Source of the DNA: Melittangium boletus DSM 14713
Lineage (GTDB): Bacteria > Myxococcota > Myxococcia > Myxococcales > Myxococcaceae
Direction of reading: 5' to 3'
Length of the DNA: 64,000 nt
NCBI RefSeq assembly: GCF_002305855.1
Contig: NZ_CP022163.1
Coordinates: 5,394,292 to 5,458,291 of the forward strand
Below the pieces are notes generated by a model. The model saw only the letters and a list, made by a program, of their open reading frames with translations, ran no database searches and was not told the origin of the DNA. A program made the position numbers and the translations under genes. Of the stretch, positions 1 through 9,203 are shown piece by piece. Each line of letters starts with the position of its first letter. Position 1 is the stretch's first letter.

Positions 1-152
1 CGGTGATGCAGATGAACCTGATGAACCAGGACTTCTACGTCTTCCAGCACGCCACCACGCACGAGGTCTGCGTGGTGTACCGGCGCAAGGACGACGGGCA
101 GTTCGGCCTCATCGGCGTGCACTCGCCGCCGACGACTCCCAGCCAGGGCTAG
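1..152 (+). CDS. hpf: Ribosome hibernation promoting factor, C-terminal end (partial)
   Basis: Only the last ~49 codons are in the window, ending at TAG 150-152. The readable tail (NQDFYVFQHATTHEVCVVYR followed by RKDDG and FGLIG) matches the C-terminal dimerisation domain of long-form HPF, which dimerises 70S ribosomes during stationary phase. ptsN lies about 1.9 kb downstream, matching the common rpoN-hpf-ptsN order, so rpoN may lie just upstream of the window (inference). The gene converges on the NagZ-type gene with a 9-bp gap. Confidence 0.85.
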   Translation, partial: VMQMNLMNQDFYVFQHATTHEVCVVYRRKDDGQFGLIGVHSPPTTPSQG

Positions 153-161
153 GACGGGGCA

Positions 162-1910
162 TCAAGGACTGACGCGCGCCTGCTCCCGGCGGGGCGCGTC
201 CAGCCCGTGACCGAAGTGCAGCCGGCTGAGTCCCACGGGCAGCCGGCCCGGAGTCCCAATCTCCCCGAAGAGGGCCGCCGCGGCGGCCTCGGTGGCGGCG
301 GGTTGGTAGGAGTACACGGCGAGCACCGCCCGCGCCTCGTCCGCCTGCTCGGCGAGGTAGGGCAGGCCCATGGACACCACCACCACGGGGCGTCCGGTGG
401 AGGCCGCCAGGGTGACGAGCTCCAGCTGGTACGAGTTGATGAGCCCCACCACCACCACGTCCGAGCCGAGCGCCAGTTGCCGCGCGCGCCGCCGCAGTCC
501 GGCGCGTTGGGAGCGCTCGGGCCAGGCGGGCACGTCGAGCACCCGAGCGCGGGGCGCGCGCGCGGCGATGGCCGCTCCGAGCGAGGCCTCGGCGGTGATG
601 ACGCCCACGCGGGACTGGGGCGTCAGGGGAATGTGCTGGCCCTGGGAGCGCAAGAGGGTGACGGCGGCGCGGGCGATGCGGTGGGCCACCTCCTCGTTCT
701 GGACGGAGGGCGGAGTGGCCAGCCGCTCCTCGAGCGCGGGAGGCGGCGAGAAGAGGCCCCGGCGCTCCTTGGTGACGAGGATGTGGCGCACCGCCTCGTC
801 CAGCCGGGCCGCGGGCAGCTCGCCCGAGCGGGCCGCCGCCATGAGCGCCTCGTGGACCTCCGTCTTCTTCTCCGCCCGCCAGGGCACGAGCACCATGTCC
901 GCGCCCGCCCTCACCGCCAGCACCGCCGCCTGCCCCACCCCGTAGCGCCGGGCGATGGCGTCCATCTCCAGCTCGTCGGTGAGCACCAGCCCGTCGAAGC
1001 CGAGCCGTTCGCGCAGGAGCCCTCCGAGCAGCTGGGGGTGGAGCGTGGCGGGGACGTCATCGCCGGTGAGGCCGGGCACGGCCACATGCGCCGTCATCAA
1101 CCCGTCCAACCCCTCGTGGATGACGTCCCGGAAGGGCTCCATCTGGGCGAGCACCTCCTCGCGCGTGGCGCGCATGACGGGCAGCTCCGTGTGGCTGTCG
1201 GCGTCCGTGGCGCCATGGCCGGGGAAGTGCTTGGCCACGGTGACGAGCCCCGCGTCCTGCTGGCCGCGCACGAAGGCGCGCCCCAGCTCCGACACCAGCG
1301 CCACCGAGTCTCCATAGGAGCGGCTGCCGATGACGGGGTTGCGCGGGTTCAGGTTGACGTCCAGCACGGGCGCCAGGTTCATGTTGAAGCCCAGACGTCT
1401 CAGGTCCTGCCCCTGGGCGAGACCCGCCGCGTAGGCGAGCTCCGGCGAGCGCGTGGCCCCGAGCGCCATGTTGCCCGGCAGCACCACCACCCCGTCCTTC
1501 ACCCGCACCACGTTGCCGCCTTCCTGGTCCAGGGTGAGGAAGGGCGGCACCCCTCCGGCGAACAGCGCGCGCAGGTCCGCGTTGAGCCGCGCCACCTGCT
1601 CTCCATCCGAGATGTTGCGCTTGAACAGGCACACGCCGCCCACCCGGCGGCCGCGCACCAGTTGCTCCACGCCCCCATCCACCTCGGTGCCGCCAAAGCC
1701 CACCATCATCACCTGGCCCACCTTGTCCTCGAGCGACATGCCGCCGAGCAGCGCCTCGACTCGCGAGGGCGGCGGCGGGGGGCGCTCCGTCACGGGCGGG
1801 GTGACGGCGGGCGGGGCGGGGAGTGGGAGGACCCGATCCGGTGCGGTGGCACAGGCTCCGAGACAGAGCAGGAGCGGGAGGGCGAGGGTGCACGGGAGCC
1901 GGAGAGACAC
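162..1910 (-). CDS. nagZ: Family 3 glycoside hydrolase, NagZ-type beta-N-acetylhexosaminidase lipoprotein
   Basis: 582 aa. The N-terminus is a lipoprotein signal with lipobox LGAC (Cys20), followed by a proline-rich linker, so the enzyme is probably anchored in the envelope. The catalytic TIM-barrel (about 55-385) carries KHFPGHG at 227-233 with His240, the NagZ-specific His loop, and the nucleophile Asp312 in TDELEMD. A second C-terminal domain (about 400-575) makes it longer than the single-domain E. coli NagZ and closer to the two-domain secreted forms. Expected reaction: release of GlcNAc from muropeptides in wall recycling. It lies antisense between hpf and ptsN, which are normally neighbours. 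Confidence 0.88.
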   Translation of the reverse strand: MSLRLPCTLALPLLLCLGACATAPDRVLPLPAPPAVTPPVTERPPPPPSRVEALLGGMSLEDKVGQVMMVGFGGTEVDGGVEQLVRGRRVGGVCLFKRNISDGEQVARLNADLRALFAGGVPPFLTLDQEGGNVVRVKDGVVVLPGNMALGATRSPELAYAAGLAQGQDLRRLGFNMNLAPVLDVNLNPRNPVIGSRSYGDSVALVSELGRAFVRGQQDAGLVTVAKHFPGHGATDADSHTELPVMRATREEVLAQMEPFRDVIHEGLDGLMTAHVAVPGLTGDDVPATLHPQLLGGLLRERLGFDGLVLTDELEMDAIARRYGVGQAAVLAVRAGADMVLVPWRAEKKTEVHEALMAAARSGELPAARLDEAVRHILVTKERRGLFSPPPALEERLATPPSVQNEEVAHRIARAAVTLLRSQGQHIPLTPQSRVGVITAEASLGAAIAARAPRARVLDVPAWPERSQRAGLRRRARQLALGSDVVVVGLINSYQLELVTLAASTGRPVVVVSMGLPYLAEQADEARAVLAVYSYQPAATEAAAAALFGEIGTPGRLPVGLSRLHFGHGLDAPRREQARVSP

Positions 1911-2069
1911 GTTGCCCGAAGACTAGACGAGCCCCTCCCCCCCCTCCATCTTCTGGCCAGCGGCGAATAAGTCGCCCGAAGGAGGACAAGGGAGGCAGGC
2001 GACCCTTGCGCGAATGCAGGGCCAGGAGTAATTGCCCGCGCAGGCAGCGCCACCGCGGGAGCGCCAGCT

Positions 2070-2531
2070 TTGCGAATCTCCGAGTTCCTCAGCCCAGAAG
2101 CCGTCGTCGCGGACCTGCGGGCCCGTGACAAGCAGGAGATCCTGCGCGAATTGAGCGCGGCGTTGGCCCAAGCCCATCCCTCGTTGAAGGGGGAGCGTCT
2201 GGTGGAGGTGCTGCGCGAGCGCGAGAAGCTCGGCTCCACCGGCATTGGCGAGGGCGTGGCCATTCCCCATGGCAAGCTGTCCGGGCTCACGCAACTGGTG
2301 GCCGCCTTCGGGGTGTCGCGTCAGGGCGTGGACTTCGAGGCCATCGACGGCAAGTCCACCCACCTGTTCTTCGCCCTCGTGGCTCCGGAGAACAGCGCGG
2401 GCGTGCACCTCAAGGCCCTGGCTCGCATCTCGCGCCTCTTCAAGAATCCGCGCTTCCGCGCCTCCATCCTCGAGGCGCCCACGGCCGAGGCCATCCACGC
2501 CCTGATCGTGCAGGAAGATGCCCGGCCTTGA
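2070..2531 (+). CDS. ptsN: PTS IIA-Ntr phosphocarrier protein
   Basis: 153 aa, single EIIA(Fru/Ntr) domain over nearly the full length. The phosphorylatable His is His67 in GVAIPHGK. No sugar permease domain is attached, as expected for the nitrogen PTS branch, which is regulatory rather than transporting. The start is TTG at 2070, chosen because it gives the family's usual MRISEFL N-terminus and has a purine-rich GGGAG about 8 bases upstream. Proximity to hpf fits the conserved rpoN-linked neighbourhood. The next gene starts 21 bp downstream, possibly cotranscribed. Confidence 0.9.
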   Translation: MRISEFLSPEAVVADLRARDKQEILRELSAALAQAHPSLKGERLVEVLREREKLGSTGIGEGVAIPHGKLSGLTQLVAAFGVSRQGVDFEAIDGKSTHLFFALVAPENSAGVHLKALARISRLFKNPRFRASILEAPTAEAIHALIVQEDARP

Positions 2532-2552
2532 GGCCATGATAAGCTGACCTGA

Positions 2553-3428
2553 ATGCAACTGGTCCTTCGTCCGGTCAACGACCGCTTCTTTCATGAGCAG
2601 GTGTTGCCCTTCCTGTCGCTCTCCATGAGCGATTCGGCCAAGGCGCTGCAATCCCTGCTGGGGCAACTCGCGGACGAGGAGTCACGCCTGCTGGGCACGC
2701 GGTTGCTCGCTTCCCACATCGGAGGCGGGCTGGGGGGCGTGGAGCAGACGCCGTGGACCCTGCTGATGGAGCGCCTCACGGGACTGCACTGGGGCCTGGG
2801 CCCCTCGGGCTGGAGCGTGGTGGGCGAGCGCGCGGGCTACGTGGGCGACTGGGACGAGGCCCTGCACCTGGCGCTCATGCTGGAGGACCCGACCTACCCC
2901 TATGCCCAGGCGCGTGCCGCGCACGGCCGGCGCGAGGGCTTCCGGCAGCACCCCGTGGCGGACCTGGGGCTCGCGTCGCTGATCGGCGGCCAGTGGGAGC
3001 CCTTCCCCTCCTTCCCGCCGGATCGGGTCTTCTCGCCCATGGGGCGAGGGGGCTACGTGTCGCGCCAGCAATATGCCTTCGCGGACTGGGCCTGGCGGCC
3101 CGCGAGCACCGTGGCGCGCTGGCACGCGCAGCTGGAGTCCAAGCTCTTGCGGCTCCTGGAGCGTGAGCGCGAGCGGCTGCTTCCGGCCCAGCCCCCCGAA
3201 CTGGACGCGGTGCGCGCCTACTTCCTGGGCAAGACGGCCGAATGTCCCCCCCTTCCCGAGGCCCTGGTGGGCCCCCGGGGCTTCTCGTGGGTGCACCGCA
3301 TTGGTTGGCTGGCGGCGCTCCTGCGCGACGCGGTGCGGGAGGAGGCGGGCCTGATGGCGCGCATGACGCCCCCGCTCAACGGGGTGCCGGAGGCGTCGCC
3401 TTCGGAGGGCTCTCCACCAGCAGGGTGA
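2553..3428 (+). CDS. Conserved hypothetical protein
   Basis: 291 aa, unrecognised. No signal peptide or membrane segment is evident. The sequence is rich in Trp, Arg and Leu, with an acidic-aromatic middle and a basic helical stretch around residues 190-215. The start ATG at 2553 follows ptsN by 21 bp. Its last 53 bases overlap the 3' end of the convergent dtd gene. Base composition and codon use match the neighbours, so there is no sign of recent transfer. I can give no function. Confidence 0.7.
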   Translation: MQLVLRPVNDRFFHEQVLPFLSLSMSDSAKALQSLLGQLADEESRLLGTRLLASHIGGGLGGVEQTPWTLLMERLTGLHWGLGPSGWSVVGERAGYVGDWDEALHLALMLEDPTYPYAQARAAHGRREGFRQHPVADLGLASLIGGQWEPFPSFPPDRVFSPMGRGGYVSRQQYAFADWAWRPASTVARWHAQLESKLLRLLERERERLLPAQPPELDAVRAYFLGKTAECPPLPEALVGPRGFSWVHRIGWLAALLRDAVREEAGLMARMTPPLNGVPEASPSEGSPPAG

Positions 3429-3843
3429 CGGGCCCGTCGTTGACGAGCGCCACCTTCATGTCGGCGGCGAAGACGCCCGTGCCCACCGTCAGGCCCCGCG
3501 CCCGCAGGGCCTCGCACACGCGCTCGTAGAGCGCCTTGGCGGCCACGGGCTCCATCGCCTCGATGAAGCTGGGCCGCCGGCCCTTGCGCGTGTCCCCGTA
3601 GAGCGTGAACTGACTCACCACGATGAGCTGGCGCGAGGTGTCCTCCAGGGACAGGTTCATCTTGCCCGCCGCGTCCTCGAAGATGCGCAGCGTGGCGAGC
3701 TTCTCCGCCATCCACGCCACGTCCGCCTCGCCATCGCCCTGGCCCACCCCCAGCAGCACCAGCAGCCCCGGCCCCATCTGGCTCACCCGCTCGCCCTCCA
3801 CCGTGACGGAGGCCTCGAGCACCCGCTGCACCACTGCCTTCAT
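3376..3843 (-). CDS. dtd: D-aminoacyl-tRNA deacylase
   Basis: 155 aa. DTD hydrolyses D-amino acids (and Gly from tRNA-Ala) off mischarged tRNA. The family signature SQFTLYGDTRKGRRPSF holds the active-site Thr, and NDGPVT is the Gly-cisPro motif. The ATG at 3843 is preferred over the longer reading frame to 3936 because it gives the standard MKAVVQRV start and sits behind GGGAGGGA. The 3' end overlaps the convergent gene at 2553-3428 by 53 bp. Confidence 0.93.
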   Translation of the reverse strand: MKAVVQRVLEASVTVEGERVSQMGPGLLVLLGVGQGDGEADVAWMAEKLATLRIFEDAAGKMNLSLEDTSRQLIVVSQFTLYGDTRKGRRPSFIEAMEPVAAKALYERVCEALRARGLTVGTGVFAADMKVALVNDGPVTLLVESPPKATPPAPR

Positions 3844-4079
3844 CGTGCGTCCCTCCCCGTGGGCCCGGCAGCCTACTCCGGCCCGGGGTTGGGCCCCGTC
3901 CATTCGCCATGGCCGGGGAGTGTGGCTTCTCCTCACTCCCAGCCTACCCTGGGCGTATCAATCCAGCGGGGGCGGATGACTCGCCCCGGGGACTGCCGTA
4001 AAGTGAACGGACGAGATGACTGCTCCGGCGCCCGAGTCCCCATGGGGGGGAGTTCCCTGGTCGCGAGGGAAGTGGGCCC

Positions 4080-5780
4080 GTGCCCGAGCAGTCCGTGCCC
4101 ATCTACATGGACTCTGATTTCGACGACAAGACGAGGGTGCGTTCCGGGCCCTGGGAGGTTCCCTCGGAGACGGACGACGTGGCGTCCGAGTGGGATGCCC
4201 GCACCGTCCAGCGCGATCCGCTGGTGGGCCAGCGCATCGGTGAGTATCTGGTGCGCCGGCGCATCGGCGCCGGAGGCATGGGGGTCGTCTACGAGGGCGA
4301 GCACCCGGTCATCGGCCGCAAGGTCGCCATCAAGATCATCCGCCAGGACACCTCGGAGGAGGTGCGCGCGCGCGACCTCGCGTCCGAGGCGCGCGCGGTG
4401 AGCACCATCCGTCACCGCGGCATCATCGACATCTTCGGCTTCGGCACCCTCCCGGGCGTGGGCCAGTACCTCATCATGGAACTCCTCGACGGACGTCCGC
4501 TCGATGAGGTCCTCCATGGCCGCGGGCCCCTGCCCATCGCCCAGGCCCTGTGGCTCATCTCCGAGGTGCTCGCCGCGCTCTCGGCCGCGCACGCCAAGGG
4601 CGTCATCCATCGCGACCTCAAGCCCGGCAACATCTTCATCGTCCGGGAGTCCAACGGCTCGGAGTACGTGAAGGTGCTGGACTTCGGGCTCGCCAAGCAG
4701 GCCGCGACGCCCCACGGCGTCACGCCGCAGACGCGCGCGAGCATCATCCTCGGCACGCCCGAGTACATGGCGCCGGAGCAGGCCTGTGGCCAGCCGGTGA
4801 GCCCCCGCACGGACTTGTACGCCGCGGGCATCATCCTGTTCGAGATGCTCACCGGACGGCTGCCCTTCCAGGGCGAGTCGCCCATGCACGTGGCCATCCA
4901 GCAGGTGCATTCGAAGCCGCCCGCGCCCTCGTCGCTCGTCGACGGGCTGCCCGCGGAACTCGATGAGCTCGTGCTGCGGTTGTTGGCCAAGGAGCCCGAG
5001 AACCGGCCGGCCTCGGGCGAGGACGTCGTGGAGCAACTGGTGGTGCTGTCCGAGACACTGGCGCCCGAGGGGATGTCCTCGCCCGGCATCTCGCGCGCCT
5101 CTTCTGGCGGCGCTTCGCCTTCTTCGGGGGGGCGGCGCTCCAGGCCGGTGTCTCTCGCGGGGGGGACGAGCCGGGTGATGGGGTCCAGCCCGACGCTCAT
5201 CTCGCCCTCCCAGGCGGGGCTATCTCCAGGGCACTCGCCAGGCGCCGATGCACGCACCGATGTCATGGCGCCCGTCGCGCGCCGGAGCCGTCCAGTGCTC
5301 ATGGGCGCGGGCGTGGGGCTGGTCTCCGTGGCGCTCGGGGTGGGCGTGGTGCTGTTCAAGTCCGCGGAGCCACCCATTCCGGTGGTCGTGGCTCCGAAGG
5401 TGGAGGCGGTGACCCCGGTGGCCCTTCCCAAGCCGGAGCCCGAACCCGTCCGCCAGGTCGAGGCGCCGCAAGAGACGCCGCGGCCACCCGAGCCGGTGCC
5501 TGAACTCAAGTCCCTGCCCGAAGCCGACCCGGTCCTGGTGAACAAGCCCCGGATCGCCGCGAATGGCACCCTCCAGTTCGTCTCGCTGTGCTGGGCCAAC
5601 CTCTACGTGGACGGCAAACCGCGCGGGCGCATGCCCGAGACGAAGGTCCTGTCCCTGAGCCCCGGCAAGCACCGCGTCGAGTTGCGCGGCAACAAGGCGA
5701 TCACGAACCGCAGCGGGACCATCACCATCCGCTCGGGGGCCACGAGCACCTACGAAGTCGTCTGCCCGGACGAAGGCTAG
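4080..5780 (+). CDS. Membrane-anchored Ser/Thr protein kinase with PEGA-like C-terminal domain
   Basis: 566 aa, GTG start behind GAGGGAAGTGGG. The kinase domain spans about 55-325 with all catalytic elements: Gly loop GAGGMG (63-68), Lys85 in VAIKII, HRDLKPGN with Asp179, DFG at 201-203 and GTPEYMAPE. After a Ser/Pro/Gly-rich linker there is one transmembrane helix (about 406-425), a Pro/Glu-rich spacer, then a PEGA-like beta domain (about 497-562). This is the typical topology of myxobacterial Hanks-type kinases, with a cytoplasmic kinase and an external sensor-like domain. The next gene starts 20 bp downstream and encodes an envelope protein, so the pair may act together (inference). Confidence 0.92.
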   Translation: MPEQSVPIYMDSDFDDKTRVRSGPWEVPSETDDVASEWDARTVQRDPLVGQRIGEYLVRRRIGAGGMGVVYEGEHPVIGRKVAIKIIRQDTSEEVRARDLASEARAVSTIRHRGIIDIFGFGTLPGVGQYLIMELLDGRPLDEVLHGRGPLPIAQALWLISEVLAALSAAHAKGVIHRDLKPGNIFIVRESNGSEYVKVLDFGLAKQAATPHGVTPQTRASIILGTPEYMAPEQACGQPVSPRTDLYAAGIILFEMLTGRLPFQGESPMHVAIQQVHSKPPAPSSLVDGLPAELDELVLRLLAKEPENRPASGEDVVEQLVVLSETLAPEGMSSPGISRASSGGASPSSGGRRSRPVSLAGGTSRVMGSSPTLISPSQAGLSPGHSPGADARTDVMAPVARRSRPVLMGAGVGLVSVALGVGVVLFKSAEPPIPVVVAPKVEAVTPVALPKPEPEPVRQVEAPQETPRPPEPVPELKSLPEADPVLVNKPRIAANGTLQFVSLCWANLYVDGKPRGRMPETKVLSLSPGKHRVELRGNKAITNRSGTITIRSGATSTYEVVCPDEG

Positions 5781-5799
5781 TCGTCATTTCCCGTTCGAA

Positions 5800-6726
5800 G
5801 TGTCTCTCTCCATGACCTTGCGTTTCCTCTGCTGCTTCCTCCTGTTCGCGCCACTCGCCACCTGGGCGGCGCCCGTGCGGGGGATCGACTCCTACGCGCG
5901 CGGTGACTACGAGAAGGCGATCTCCTCCTTGCGCCAGGAGGTGGAGAACGCCGCGCTCTCCGACAAGGATCGCGCCCGTGCTCGCACCTACCTGGCCGCC
6001 TCGCTGTACGCGCGCGGTTTGATGGACGAGGCGCGCGAGCAGCTCGAGGAGCTCGCGCGCCGCCATCCCGAGCAGCGGGTGGACTCCGCGCGCTTTCCAC
6101 CGGACTTCGTGGCGCTGGCGGACCTGGCGCAGAAGACGGTGGAGACCGAGCGGCTGCGGGAACAAGCCCGCGCGGAGGAGGCCGAACAGCGACGGCTGCT
6201 CGCGGAGCAGGCCCAGGCGCGGGACGCCGAGCGGCAGCGGTTGCTCGCGGAGGAGCGGGCGCGGCCGGCCCAGGCGTCTCCTTCGTCCTCGTCCGCCAAG
6301 GCCCCTTCATCCTTCCGGTTTCGCCCGGAACTGGTGGGCTTCAGCGACATCGGCGGGGTGTTGGTGTCTGGCGCCGAGGCGGGAAGGCCTTCCCTGGGAT
6401 TGGGCGCGGGCGTCACCCTGGGCGTGGGGGGATGGGAAGTGGGCGCGCGGTTCCTGCCCGCTCCCGAGTCCCGCTGGGGGTTGAGCGTGGAGGCGGGGTA
6501 CGCCTTCGGCCGCGGGAGCCTCCAGCCGCGCGTGGCCCTGCGGGGCACGGGCGTGCGGGGCGTGGGCGTGGGGGGCGGCGCTGTGGTGGGTTTGCGGCTC
6601 ACGCCCGTGAGTCGCTTCACCCTGTTGGCGGATGTCGGGGCCGAGCGCTTCCGGATTCCCGAGGGGGCCCCCTACCGGGCGCTCGTGGTGACGGCTTCGG
6701 TGGGCGTGGGCTTCAACCTGTTCTAG
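5800..6726 (+). CDS. Secreted protein with TPR-like region, coiled coil and beta-rich C-terminus
   Basis: 308 aa. Signal peptide about 1-23 (…APLATWA/A). Residues 25-105 look like TPR helices (YARGDYEKAISSL). Residues 115-155 are a charged coiled coil of REQARAEEAEQRRLLAEQ type. The C-terminal 130 residues alternate Gly and hydrophobics and end in Phe (VGVGFNLF), resembling an outer-membrane beta-barrel end. GTG 5800 and ATG 5812 are both possible starts; neither has a strong Shine-Dalgarno. It sits between the Ser/Thr kinase and the beta-propeller gene, and the stop overlaps the ribosome-binding site of the next gene, suggesting translational coupling. Confidence 0.75.
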   Translation: MSLSMTLRFLCCFLLFAPLATWAAPVRGIDSYARGDYEKAISSLRQEVENAALSDKDRARARTYLAASLYARGLMDEAREQLEELARRHPEQRVDSARFPPDFVALADLAQKTVETERLREQARAEEAEQRRLLAEQAQARDAERQRLLAEERARPAQASPSSSSAKAPSSFRFRPELVGFSDIGGVLVSGAEAGRPSLGLGAGVTLGVGGWEVGARFLPAPESRWGLSVEAGYAFGRGSLQPRVALRGTGVRGVGVGGGAVVGLRLTPVSRFTLLADVGAERFRIPEGAPYRALVVTASVGVGFNLF

Positions 6727-6739
6727 GAGGAGAACCTTC

Positions 6740-8731
6740 TTGTTCGCTCGCATTCGTCGTGGGGGCGCCCTGGCCGCCCTCCTGGTTTCACCTCTGCTCG
6801 CCGCGCTGCCCGCTCCCGCTCATGCGCAGGAGTGCTCCGCGCGGACCCACGTCTCCTGGAACACCTACCTGGGTGGCAGCGGGACGGACGTGGTGGAAGA
6901 CGTCCTGGTCAACTCGCGGGGCGAGATCTTCGTCACGGGACGGACGGACTCGAGCCCCTTCCTCAACAGTGAAAGCGGACTGACACCCGACTGGGGGGCG
7001 AGCACCTTCGTCGCCAAGCTGAGCGCCGATGGCAAGGAGGTCCTGTGGTCGCGGATCTTCGGCACCGCGGGCGCGGACTCCGGTGTCCGCATGGCGCTCG
7101 GTGCCTTCGGCGAGGTGTATGTGGTGGGCCAGGCCGAGGGTCCGACTGTCAGTACCGACATCGGCGGAATCGTCTTGCCCGTGCTGAGCTACCAGGGCGG
7201 GGTGGACGCCTTCCTCGCCAAGGTGGACTCCGAGGGCAATCTGAGCTGGTTCATGTACCTGGGGGGGGAGCAGTCCGACGAGGCCTTGGGCGTCGCCGTG
7301 GACGGGGACAAGGTGTACGTCGTCGGAAGAACCAACTCGGAGAAGTTCGTCCCCTCGGCGAAGGGTCTCGGGGCGCGAGGGGAGGAGCACGATGCCTTCA
7401 TCGCCCAGGTGCAGGTGTCTCCGAAGTCCGGTCCGGAGGTCGTGTGGACCCGCATCGTGGGGACCGCGAGGCCCTTGGGAAAGCCCCTGTGGGTCGCGAA
7501 TGATGCGGCCCACTCCGTCATCGCCCGAGAAGGCATGGTCTACGTGGGAGGGGTGGTGCGGGGCAACATCCTGGACACCGATACCTCGCTCAAGCCGGGC
7601 ACCGTCAATCCTGGCTTCCACACGGGAGCAGCGGACGGTTTCCTCGTGGCGTTGGACCCCGCGGGTGACGTGAAGTGGTTCGTCCACCTGGGGGGAAATG
7701 GCGTGACCGAGGTGACGGATCTCCTGCCGCAGTCCAATGGGGATCTCGTCGCGGTGGGCCATACGGAAGCCATGGGCTTTCCCAAATACTGGTCTGGTCT
7801 CAATACGAGCGATGTCTTCGCGCAGGTGGTGACCCAGGATGCGAGTCTGTCCCCCCTGGCGATACGCCTGGATGTGCCGGGCGCGCAGTCCACGGTGGGC
7901 CGTGCCGCGATCGATTCGTCGGGCCAGGTGTTCATCGGAGGCATAACGGAGGCGGGCTCGTTCAATCCGGCGCTCATGGGCCGGGGCTTCGACGACTCCT
8001 TCTCCCCGGCGGGATGGGATGGCTTCGTCCTGGCGCTGGACCCGCTGCTGGAGCAGATGTCGTGGGGCTCGTACGTGGGAGGAACCTCCTCTTCCGTGGA
8101 GAGCGTGCGGGCACTTGCCTTGGATGGAACGGGCACGCGGCTCTTCATCGGAGGCACTTCCGCCGCGAAAGATCTCCTTCTCCGGGACGTGGGCTACGAG
8201 CGCAACGCTCCAGGGGGGCTGAATGGCTTCCTGTTCGGGGTGCGGCAGGACTCCACGCCGCCGACGGGGGGCAGCGTGCAGGCCTCCATCGACGCACGGG
8301 GCCGCATCACCGCCACCTGGAACCGCTTTGCGGACGATGAGTCGGACATCGTGGGCTACGAATGGTCCATCACCGACTCGAAGCAGTACACGGTGCATGA
8401 CTTCTCGCCCGTGAAGGACGGGAGCGCGACCGCCGATGACCTGGTGCCCGTGCCGGGCGAGCGCTATGTCGTCCGGGTACGAGCCACCAACGGCGTGGGT
8501 TGTAGCGTCACGGTCGCGGCCTCGGAGCCGGTCGGCGTGGGGGTTCAGCCCGAGCCTCCCGGTGAAGAGCCCCCGGGTCCCGAGGTCCCCGCTCCGGGAG
8601 GGCCGCTGTCTCCACTCGGTTGGGGTTGTGGCGTCACGCACCCCGGCGCTCCGCCAGGGGCGTTGGGCCTGCTGCTCCTGGCCCTGTTCGGCTTCCGGCG
8701 TGCTCGCGGAGGCGTGGCTCCTCGCGCGTGA
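6740..8731 (+). CDS. SBBP beta-propeller surface protein with Fn3-like domain and MYXO-CTERM-type tail
   Basis: 663 aa, TTG start with AGGAGG overlapping the previous stop. Signal peptide to Ala29 (AHA/Q). Residues about 35-500 are SBBP-type propeller repeats, with recurring YLGG, DAFLAK/FV and VYVVG/VFIGG strands. Residues about 505-605 look like a fibronectin type III domain. A Pro/Glu linker leads to a C-terminal tripartite tag: GWGCG (Cys630), a hydrophobic helix and RRAR. That is the layout of the MYXO-CTERM sorting signal, processed at Cys by a rhomboid/CAAX-like myxosortase for surface attachment (established for the family; the assignment here is inferred). Confidence 0.85.
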   Translation: MFARIRRGGALAALLVSPLLAALPAPAHAQECSARTHVSWNTYLGGSGTDVVEDVLVNSRGEIFVTGRTDSSPFLNSESGLTPDWGASTFVAKLSADGKEVLWSRIFGTAGADSGVRMALGAFGEVYVVGQAEGPTVSTDIGGIVLPVLSYQGGVDAFLAKVDSEGNLSWFMYLGGEQSDEALGVAVDGDKVYVVGRTNSEKFVPSAKGLGARGEEHDAFIAQVQVSPKSGPEVVWTRIVGTARPLGKPLWVANDAAHSVIAREGMVYVGGVVRGNILDTDTSLKPGTVNPGFHTGAADGFLVALDPAGDVKWFVHLGGNGVTEVTDLLPQSNGDLVAVGHTEAMGFPKYWSGLNTSDVFAQVVTQDASLSPLAIRLDVPGAQSTVGRAAIDSSGQVFIGGITEAGSFNPALMGRGFDDSFSPAGWDGFVLALDPLLEQMSWGSYVGGTSSSVESVRALALDGTGTRLFIGGTSAAKDLLLRDVGYERNAPGGLNGFLFGVRQDSTPPTGGSVQASIDARGRITATWNRFADDESDIVGYEWSITDSKQYTVHDFSPVKDGSATADDLVPVPGERYVVRVRATNGVGCSVTVAASEPVGVGVQPEPPGEEPPGPEVPAPGGPLSPLGWGCGVTHPGAPPGALGLLLLALFGFRRARGGVAPRA

Positions 8732-8741
8732 GGAAGTCCGC

Positions 8742-9194
8742 TCAGCGCACCATGTCGATGTGGGGGATGCCGTCCTCGTCGTACACGTCCCCCACGGCGC
8801 GAAAGCCAAAGCCCTCGTAGAAGCGCCGCAGGTAGTTCTGGGCGCCGATGCGGATGGGGGCTCCGGCATGGTGGGCCGCGAGGAAGTCGAGCCCCTTGCC
8901 CACGAGCGCCCGTCCGTACCCATGGCTTCGCGCGTGGGGCGCGGTGACGACCCGGCCCAGGCTCGCCTCGGGGTACTTCAACCCGGGCGGCAGGACGCGC
9001 AGGTAGGCCGCGAGCCGGGGCCCGTCCGGCGTGTCCCCGATGCCCAGCAGGTGGTGGGCGCCGGGGTCGTACCCGTCCACGTCCTGGTAGACGGAACGCT
9101 GCTCCACCACGAACACCTCCTGGCGCAGCGCCAGCAGGCGGTAGAGCTCGTCGAGCGTCAGCTCCGGAAACGTCTTCCACGTCCAGGTCAGCAT
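8742..9194 (-). CDS. elaA: GNAT acetyltransferase, ElaA family
   Basis: 150 aa, a single GNAT fold. ElaA landmarks are present: LRQEVFVVEQ, YQDVDGYD, RVVTAPHARSHGYGRAL (acetyl-CoA loop), a GAQ strand with RRFYEGFGF, and the terminal YDEDGIPHIDM. Substrate is unknown for the family. It is the last gene of the minus-strand block with the peptide transporter (9-bp gap from the permease stop) and converges on the propeller gene. Confidence 0.9.
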   Translation of the reverse strand: MLTWTWKTFPELTLDELYRLLALRQEVFVVEQRSVYQDVDGYDPGAHHLLGIGDTPDGPRLAAYLRVLPPGLKYPEASLGRVVTAPHARSHGYGRALVGKGLDFLAAHHAGAPIRIGAQNYLRRFYEGFGFRAVGDVYDEDGIPHIDMVR

Positions 9195-9203
9195 GGGCCC
9201 GGG

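Noticed and set aside
207..1970. 587-codon frame antisense to the NagZ-type gene, and similar long antisense frames over oppABC, nuo, pyrG and the fusion gene
   Set aside because: Low-complexity His/Arg/Gly-rich translations without any domain, opposite well-recognised genes; a GC-codon artefact.
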